This document shows, one piece after another, positions 58,822 through 64,000 of a stretch of DNA of 64,000 nt. This DNA comes from Palauibacter sp022826685 (GTDB taxonomy: Bacteria; Gemmatimonadota; Gemmatimonadetes; Palauibacterales; Palauibacteraceae). The notes beneath the pieces were generated by a model that was given only the letters and a program-made list of their open reading frames with translations, searched no databases and was not told the origin of the DNA. The first letter of the stretch is position 1, and the number at the start of each line of letters is the position of its first letter. The position numbers were made by a program, and so were the translations under genes. Where the stretch lies: the NCBI RefSeq assembly GCF_965221685.1, contig NZ_OZ244907.1; one strand, written 5' to 3'.

Positions 58822-60549
58822 ATGAGCGACTTCACGCGGCGTGACTTCATGGCGGTCTCCGGCCTCGCGGCAGGCGGCGCGGCGCTGGCGGGGTGCGGCT
58901 CGGGAGGTTCCGGCAGCCCCGGGGGCGGATCCCGCACGGCCGCCGGCACTGCGGCCGGAGGCCACGCGGACATCGTCGTCCGCGACGCGACCGTCCATAC
59001 CGTGGACGACGACCTGCCGCGCGCCGAGGCCTTCGCGGTCAAGAGCGGCCGCTTCCTCGCCGTCGGCTCCAGCGACGACATCTCGAACCTCATCGGACCC
59101 GGCACAAACGTCATCGATGCCGCCGGCCACACCGTCGTCCCCGGCTTCATCGACGCCCACAACCATCCCTTCTACTCCGGCACGAAGCACCTCAAGCAGG
59201 TGAGCCTCGACGTGCGCTCGATCGAGGCCATCAAGAGCGCGCTCGGCGAGCGGGCCCAGAACACCCCGCCGGGCCAATGGGTGCAGGGGTTCCTCTACGA
59301 CGACACCAAGCTCGAGGACGGGCGTCCGCTGACCCGCGCCGACATCGACGACGCGGTCCCGGACCACCCCGTCTCCGTCACCCACCGCGGCGGCCACACC
59401 GGCGTCTACAACTCCCGGGCGTTCGAACTCGCCGGGATCACCGCCGACACCCCTGACCCGCCCGGCGGCAAGTACTACAAGGAGGACGGCGAACTCACCG
59501 GGCGCGTGGCGGAACTCGCCAAGGATCCCCTCGAAAGCCTCATCCCCGCCGGGACCACGCGCGCCGACCGGCAGGAGAGCATCCGCCTCATCGGCGAGCG
59601 CATGGCCGCGGCCGGCCTCACTTCGGTCCACGAGACCGGGGCCGGCAACGACCTCGTGAGCTACCAGGACGCCCACGAGGCGGGCGAACTCCACTTCCGC
59701 GCCTACGTCTTCCCCAACGCCGGCGACCCCTCCGGCCTCTTCAGCGCCCTCAAGACGGCGGGCATCCGCACCGGCTTCGGGGATGAGTGGGTGAAGGTGG
59801 GCGGGACCAAGTACGTGGCCGACGGCTCCGCCTCCGAGCGCACCATGGCGATGTCCACGCCGTACATCGGCCGCCCCGACGACTACGGGATCCTCACGAT
59901 GAACCAGGAGGAGATCCACGACGCGGTGGACGACGCGGTGCGGAACGGCTGGCAGATCGGGATCCACGCCAACGGCGACCTCGCGATCGACATGTGCCTC
60001 ACCGCCTTCGAGCGCGCGCAGCGGGAGATGCCGCAGGCCGACCCCCGCTTCCGCCTCGAACACTGCTCGCTCGTGAACGACGATCTCCTGCGCCGGATCC
60101 GGGACGTGGGCGCGATCCCCACCCCCTTCTACACCTACGTCCACTTCCACGGCAACAAGTGGGGCGAGTACGGCGCCGCGAAGATGGAATGGATGTTCGC
60201 ACACCGGCGCTTCATCGACTACGGGATCCCGGTGGCGGGCGCCTCCGACTACCCGCCGGGCCCGTTCGAGACGCTGATGGGGATCCAGAGCATGGTCACG
60301 CGCACGGACATGCAGGGGCGCGAGTGGGGCCCGAGCCAGAAGATCACGGTGGAAGAGGCGCTCCGCGTGTGCACGATCAACGGGGCCCACGCCGCGTTCG
60401 AGGAAGGGATCAAGGGATCGATCACCGCGGGCAAGCTGGCGGATTTCGTGATCCTCGCCGAGGACCCGCACACGGCCGACCCGTTCGCGATCAAGGAAAT
60501 CGAGATTCTGCGCACCGTCGTCGGCGGGCGCGCGACGCACGAAGCCTGA
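58822..60549 (+). CDS. Tat lipoprotein amidohydrolase (YtcJ-like), copy 1
   Basis: 575 residues. It starts TRRDFMAVSGLAAGGAALAG, then Cys25, combining a twin-arginine signal with a lipobox, so a folded, lipid-anchored enzyme outside the membrane is expected. It is a YtcJ-like amidohydrolase (family 3): FIDAHNHP (His113, His115) starts the metal site, with GIHANGDLAIDMCL and FRLEHCSLV further on. The family hydrolyses formamide or amide bonds of unknown substrates. A GGAGGAGG site precedes the ATG. It is about equally long as, and strongly similar to, the next gene, a tandem duplicate. Confidence 0.87.
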   Translation: MSDFTRRDFMAVSGLAAGGAALAGCGSGGSGSPGGGSRTAAGTAAGGHADIVVRDATVHTVDDDLPRAEAFAVKSGRFLAVGSSDDISNLIGPGTNVIDAAGHTVVPGFIDAHNHPFYSGTKHLKQVSLDVRSIEAIKSALGERAQNTPPGQWVQGFLYDDTKLEDGRPLTRADIDDAVPDHPVSVTHRGGHTGVYNSRAFELAGITADTPDPPGGKYYKEDGELTGRVAELAKDPLESLIPAGTTRADRQESIRLIGERMAAAGLTSVHETGAGNDLVSYQDAHEAGELHFRAYVFPNAGDPSGLFSALKTAGIRTGFGDEWVKVGGTKYVADGSASERTMAMSTPYIGRPDDYGILTMNQEEIHDAVDDAVRNGWQIGIHANGDLAIDMCLTAFERAQREMPQADPRFRLEHCSLVNDDLLRRIRDVGAIPTPFYTYVHFHGNKWGEYGAAKMEWMFAHRRFIDYGIPVAGASDYPPGPFETLMGIQSMVTRTDMQGREWGPSQKITVEEALRVCTINGAHAAFEEGIKGSITAGKLADFVILAEDPHTADPFAIKEIEILRTVVGGRATHEA

Positions 60550-60566
60550 AGACGCACGAAGCCTGA
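60534..60566 (+). repeat. 16-bp direct repeat at the amidohydrolase junction
   Basis: GACGCACGAAGCCTGA occurs at 60534-60549, forming the end of copy 1 including its stop, and again at 60551-60566 right after it. It looks like a small tandem duplication at or near the breakpoint of the gene duplication. Copy 2 also ends with CACGAAGCC before its stop. Confidence 0.75.
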
Positions 60567-60577
60567 GGGAGACGAAG

Positions 60578-62284
60578 ATGAGCGAGGTCAATCGCCGGGA
60601 GTTCATGGCCCTTTCCGGGCTCGCGGCCGGGGGCGCGGCCCTGGCCGGCTGCGGGACGCAGGGCGGGAGCGGCGGGCAGGCCGGCGCCGGCGGCTCCGCG
60701 CACGCGGACCAGGTCGTGACGAACGCGACCATCTACACCGTGAACGACGCGAACCCCCGTGCCGAGGCGCTCGCCGTGAAGAACGGGCGCTTCCTCGCCG
60801 CGGGCTCGAACGACGATATCGCCAACCTCGTCGGCCCCGGCACCGAGCGGATCGACGCGGGCGGCGGCACCGTCGTCCCCGGCTTCATCGACGCACACAA
60901 CCACCCCTCTTCCGCCGGCATGCGCCACCTCACGGAGGTGGACATGAACATCCGCACGATCGAGGGGATGAAATCCGCACTCCGCGAGCGCGCGCAGAAC
61001 ACGCCTCCGGGCGAGTGGGTCGTCGGCTTCCTCTACGACGACACCAAGATCGAGGAGGGGCGCCCGCTCAACCGGCGCGACATCGACGAGGCCGTCCCCG
61101 ACCACCCCGTCCAGGTCACGCACCGCGGCGGACACACGAGCGTCTACAACTCGAAGGCGTTCGAACTCGCCGGGATCACGGTGGACACCCCCGACCCGAC
61201 CGGCGGGCACTTCTACCGCGAGGACGGCGAACTCACGGGCAAAGTCGCCTCACTCGCGCGCCGCCCCCTGCAGCGCCTGGTCCCCGGCGGGAGCACGCGG
61301 GAAGAACGCCACGCCGGCGTCGCCCTCATCGGCGACCTGATGTCCGCGGCCGGCATCACCTCGGTCCACGAGACGGGCGGGAACAGCCAGGGCCTGACCG
61401 CGCTCCAGGACGCCTACGACGCGGGGGAGCTCCGCTTCCGCATGTACTACTTCCCCTCCGGGGGCAGCCTGCTGTTCTCGGCGCTCAAGCAGGCGGGGGT
61501 CCGCACCGGCCTCGGCGACGAGAACCTGCGCATCGGCGCGGTCAAGTACAGCGCGGACGGCTCCGCCTCGGAGCGGACGATGGCGATGCGCACCCCGTAC
61601 GTCGGACGCCCGGACGACTACGGCATCTCCACGATGACCCAGGCGGACATCGACGAAGCGGTGGACGACGCGGTCCGCGCTGGCTTCCAGATCGCGATCC
61701 ACGCGAACGGCGACAAGACGATCGACATGTGCCTCAACGCCTACGAGCGCGTCCAGCGCGAGATGCCGCAGGCCGACCCCCGCTTCCGCCTCGAGCACTG
61801 CTCGCTCGTGGACGACCCGCTCCTCCAGCGGATCAAGGACATCGGCGCCATCCCCACGCCCTTCTACACCTACATCCACTTCCACGGGAACAAGTGGGGG
61901 GAATACGGGCAGGAGAAGATGGAATGGATGTTCGCCCACCGCCGCTTCCTCGACTACGACATCCCCGTGGCGGGCGCCTCCGACTACCCCCCGGGTCCGT
62001 TCGAGGCGCTGATGGCGATCCAGAGCATGGTCACGCGCACCGACATGCAGGGACGCGAGTGGGGCCCGAGCCAGAAGATCTCCGTCCCCGAGGCGCTCCG
62101 CATCTGCACGATGAACGGGGCCCACGCCTCCTACGAGGAGAACATCAAGGGCTCGATCACCGAGGGGAAGCTGGCGGACTACGTCATCCTCGGCGACGAT
62201 CCCCACACGGCCGACCCGTACGCGATCAAGGAGATCGAAGTCGTCCGCACCGTCCTCGGCGGCCGCACCACCCACGAAGCCTAG
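60578..62284 (+). CDS. Tat lipoprotein amidohydrolase (YtcJ-like), copy 2
   Basis: 568 residues, with the same signal (NRREFMALSGLAAGGAALAG, Cys25) and the same order of motifs as copy 1: FIDAHNHP (His107, His109), AIHANGDKTIDMCLNAYERV, FRLEHCSLVDD, AGASDYPPGPFEALM. Most of the length aligns without gaps, while the Gly/Ser-rich linker after the lipobox and several substrate-side loops differ, suggesting similar but not identical substrates. Starts 28 bases after copy 1, so they are cotranscribed. An AbrB-like gene follows by 3 bases. Confidence 0.87.
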   Translation: MSEVNRREFMALSGLAAGGAALAGCGTQGGSGGQAGAGGSAHADQVVTNATIYTVNDANPRAEALAVKNGRFLAAGSNDDIANLVGPGTERIDAGGGTVVPGFIDAHNHPSSAGMRHLTEVDMNIRTIEGMKSALRERAQNTPPGEWVVGFLYDDTKIEEGRPLNRRDIDEAVPDHPVQVTHRGGHTSVYNSKAFELAGITVDTPDPTGGHFYREDGELTGKVASLARRPLQRLVPGGSTREERHAGVALIGDLMSAAGITSVHETGGNSQGLTALQDAYDAGELRFRMYYFPSGGSLLFSALKQAGVRTGLGDENLRIGAVKYSADGSASERTMAMRTPYVGRPDDYGISTMTQADIDEAVDDAVRAGFQIAIHANGDKTIDMCLNAYERVQREMPQADPRFRLEHCSLVDDPLLQRIKDIGAIPTPFYTYIHFHGNKWGEYGQEKMEWMFAHRRFLDYDIPVAGASDYPPGPFEALMAIQSMVTRTDMQGREWGPSQKISVPEALRICTMNGAHASYEENIKGSITEGKLADYVILGDDPHTADPYAIKEIEVVRTVLGGRTTHEA

Positions 62285-62287
62285 CTC

Positions 62288-62515
62288 ATGTCGAGAGTAT
62301 CGAGAATGACGACGCGCGGACGGATAACGATTCCCAAGGAGGTCCGGGAAGAGGCGAATCTCTCGCGGGGCGACCTCGTCGCATTCGAAGTCGAAGGGGG
62401 CAGCCTCGTGGCATACAGGGTCACTGACGGTGGTGCCGGCTATTACCATGGCCTCTCCGAGACCCTCGACGAATGGTCCTCTCCGGAAGACGAAGACGCG
62501 TGGCGTGACCTGTGA
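62288..62515 (+). CDS. Orphan AbrB/SpoVT-type DNA-binding protein
   Basis: 75 residues: an AbrB swapped hairpin (RMTTRGRITIPKEVREEANL, then SRGDLVAFEVEGGSLVAYRV) and an acidic tail (ETLDEWSSPEDEDAWRDL) of the kind that binds toxins. No toxin gene follows. A 24-codon frame begins in its stop (GTGATC at 62512, stop at 62584-62586) where a toxin would be expected, but it shows no fold. It could be a solitary regulator of the amidohydrolase operon or the leftover of a toxin-antitoxin pair. ATG at 62306 is a possible shorter start. Confidence 0.8.
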   Translation: MSRVSRMTTRGRITIPKEVREEANLSRGDLVAFEVEGGSLVAYRVTDGGAGYYHGLSETLDEWSSPEDEDAWRDL

Positions 62516-62601
62516 TCGCGAGGGTGATACCGTTCGCTGCACAGGTCACCCGGGATCGACTGGCCTTCCGAAAACAGCCAACCTGAAGCATCGGAGTCGT
62601 C

Positions 62602-63381
62602 ATGAGTGACGTTCTTCTCGTCGAGAAGCTCGACGGACATATCGCGAAAATCACGGTCAACCGGCCAGAGAAGCTCAACGCGCTGAACGGCGCCGTGCGC
62701 TGCGCCATCTTCGGCGCGCTCGACCGGCTGGCGGCGGACGACGAGGTTCGCGTCGTCGTCATTACGGGGGCCGGCGACCGCTCCTTCATCGCGGGCGCCG
62801 ACATCTCGGAGTTCAAGGACGCGCGTCCGGTCGAGCAGTACCGCAGCATGACGCGCGGCGACATGTACAGCGCGATCGAATCCTTCCCCAAACCCGTCAT
62901 CGCGATGATCAACGGCTTCTGCCTCGGCGGCGGCTGCGAACTCGCCATGTCGTGCGACATGCGCGTGGCCTCGACCGCGGCCCGCATCGGCCAGCCGGAG
63001 ATCAACCTCGGACTCATCCCCGGTGCCGGCGGCACGCAGCGGCTACCGCGGCTGGTCGGCGAGGGCTGGGCGATGCGGCTCGTGATGAGCGGCGAATTGA
63101 TTTCGGGCGAGAAGGCCGAGCAGATCGGGCTCGTGGAGGCCGCGGTCGCCCCGGAGGAGCTCGAGGGCCACGTGATGGAACTCGCGTCGAACATCGCGAG
63201 CCGCAGCCCCGTCGCGCTTCAGGCCGCCAAGGAGTCCATCCTCGCCGCGCGGCGGATGCCGCTGGATGAGGGGTTGAAGTTCGAGCGAAGCTGGTTCTCG
63301 CTCCTCTTCTCGACGGACGACATGGCGGAGGGCGTGGGCGCCTTCCTGGAGAAGCGGAAGCCCGAGTTCAGGGGCTCCTGA
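62602..63381 (+). CDS. Enoyl-CoA hydratase
   Basis: 259 residues, a textbook crotonase-fold hydratase: SFIAGADISEF and GFCLGGGCELAMSCD oxyanion loops, and both catalytic glutamates in the IGQPEINLGLIPGAGGTQRL segment. It converts trans-2-enoyl-CoA to (S)-3-hydroxyacyl-CoA (FadB1x/crotonase type). It is apart from the acyl-CoA cassette at 11-17 kb and stands alone here. GGAG lies before the ATG. It ends 84 bases before the convergent bL27 gene. Confidence 0.9.
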   Translation: MSDVLLVEKLDGHIAKITVNRPEKLNALNGAVRCAIFGALDRLAADDEVRVVVITGAGDRSFIAGADISEFKDARPVEQYRSMTRGDMYSAIESFPKPVIAMINGFCLGGGCELAMSCDMRVASTAARIGQPEINLGLIPGAGGTQRLPRLVGEGWAMRLVMSGELISGEKAEQIGLVEAAVAPEELEGHVMELASNIASRSPVALQAAKESILAARRMPLDEGLKFERSWFSLLFSTDDMAEGVGAFLEKRKPEFRGS

Positions 63382-63465
63382 GGGCGGCCGGCGGGATTCC
63401 GGCGGCACCGGGATCGCCCGGCGCGGCTGCAGCCGGTGGCGGTGCGGCTGCGAGCGCGCGGCGGG

Positions 63466-63738
63466 CTATGACCCCGGCGTCACCGACTCCGGCGTCACGA
63501 CGCTGACGAAGCGGCGGCCTCGCCGGCGGTGGAATTCGACCTGTCCGTCGGCGAGCGCGAACAGTGTGTCGTCCTTCCCCCGGCCGACGTTGCGACCCGG
63601 GTGGAAGGGCGTGCCCCGCTGCCGAATGAGGATATTGCCCGCGATGACGTACTCGCCGCCGTATTTCTTGACGCCCAGGTACTGCGGATTCGAATCGCGT
63701 CCGTTGCGGCTGGAGCCGACACCTTTCTTGTGCGCCAT
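63466..63738 (-). CDS. rpmA: 50S ribosomal protein bL27
   Basis: 90 residues. MAHKKGVGSSRNGRDSNPQ, then LGVKKYGGEYVIAGNILIRQ and RGTPFHPGRNVGRGKDDTLF are the hallmark of bL27, whose N-terminus reaches the peptidyl-transferase centre. The start has no N-terminal propeptide of the Firmicutes type. The first base of the ATG is the last base of the upstream gene's TGA (TGATG), so bL27 translation is coupled to that gene, which by universal order should be bL21. The C-terminal GRRFVSVVTPESVTPGS is slightly extended. Confidence 0.97.
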   Translation of the reverse strand: MAHKKGVGSSRNGRDSNPQYLGVKKYGGEYVIAGNILIRQRGTPFHPGRNVGRGKDDTLFALADGQVEFHRRRGRRFVSVVTPESVTPGS

Positions 63739-64000
63739 CAGTCGCCTTCCTTCGCCGCAATGGCCTTGTCCACATCGCTCTTGAGGATGCGGCCGTCCTT
63801 GCCCGTCCCCTCGATCGCGCCCAGGTCGAGTCCGTGCTCTTCCGCCAGCTTCCGTGCTACCGGCGTGATGTCCACCGCCGCCGGCTCGACAGCCTCGGGC
63901 GCGGCCTCGACTTCAGGAGCGGCTTCGGCTTTCGGAGCGGCCTCGGGCTCGGGAGCCGCGGCCGCCGGCTTCGCCGCCGCCTCCTGCGGCTCGTCGGGCA
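63738..64000 (-). CDS. Probable bL21 with C-terminal PSBD extension (5' end outside window)
   Basis: The 87 visible C-terminal codons end in a TGA that shares a base with the rpmA start. They encode an Ala/Pro/Glu-rich linker, then DITPVARKLAEEHGLDLGAI followed by EGTGKDGRILKSDVDKAI, a canonical peripheral-subunit-binding (E3-binding) domain as in 2-oxoacid dehydrogenase E2 subunits. No L21 core is visible because the gene runs off the edge. The position directly upstream of rpmA makes rplU the expected gene. Some bacterial bL21 proteins carry such C-terminal extensions. An E2 component in this place would be surprising but is the alternative. Confidence 0.65.
   Translation of the reverse strand, partial: PDEPQEAAAKPAAAAPEPEAAPKAEAAPEVEAAPEAVEPAAVDITPVARKLAEEHGLDLGAIEGTGKDGRILKSDVDKAIAAKEGD

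Overview
This window is GC-rich bacterial DNA, densely coding on both strands, with many GTG starts and 4-nt ATGA/GTGA stop-start overlaps. It has no tRNA, rRNA, CRISPR array, transposase or phage gene that I could recognise. The content (paired DUF1592/DUF1552 proteins, a Vps10-type beta-propeller, Tat-exported amidohydrolases and class V aminotransferase, an ankyrin protein, several toxin-antitoxin pairs, a single-module PKS) fits a Gemmatimonadota-like or related GC-rich environmental lineage, possibly a marine invertebrate symbiont. That placement is inference from gene content; no marker gene here settles it.

Layout. 1-0.8 kb: a TumE-type toxin-antitoxin pair cut by the window edge. 0.8-1.06 kb: a short gene-poor stretch ending in a strong intrinsic terminator and holding a possible Cys-rich micropeptide. 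1.1-10.7 kb: housekeeping and accessory genes (ATP-grasp ligase, metallophosphoesterase, SDR, BCCT transporter, VOC protein, M14 peptidase, VapBC-like pair, alpha/beta hydrolase, MFS exporter), including an internally deleted 49-codon SDR fossil. 10.9-17.5 kb: a seven-gene acyl-CoA cassette (two crotonase-fold enzymes, thiolase, GNAT, 3-hydroxyacyl-CoA dehydrogenase, class III aminotransferase, SDR) resembling the PaaF/J/G/H lower pathway.

17.6-30.0 kb is the standout: a phosphopantetheinyl transferase, a 3414-residue type I PKS (KS-AT-DH-cMT-ER-KR-ACP followed by a second divergent KS and a truncated AT that lost its serine), a stand-alone carrier protein and an alpha/beta hydrolase. The PPTase would activate the carriers, the complete first module can build a fully reduced, alpha-methylated chain, and the hydrolase could release it. 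This resembles the small PKSs of sponge symbionts thought to make methyl-branched fatty acids, but the terminal KS-AT remnant and separate carrier suggest an unusual priming, condensing or chain-length step.

30.0-52.8 kb: transporters and envelope genes (NCS2 permease fused to a degenerate kinase-like ATPase fold, YbhN-type flippase plus PLD-type synthase plus YkvI-like transporter, the DUF1592-DUF1552-ankyrin operon, an ABC-F ATPase, an SLC13 transporter with four RCK_C domains, an APC permease with two Usp domains, an acyl-CoA dehydrogenase facing an ACAD10/11-type kinase, a sodium:solute symporter). 52.8-62.6 kb: a sortilin-like propeller protein, a Tat-exported class V aminotransferase, a MazEF-like pair with an AT-rich operator, a cupin, two tandem-duplicated amidohydrolases and an orphan AbrB-type protein. 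62.6-64 kb: an enoyl-CoA hydratase, ribosomal protein bL27 and, running off the edge, a gene whose C-terminus is a peripheral-subunit-binding domain, most likely an extended bL21.
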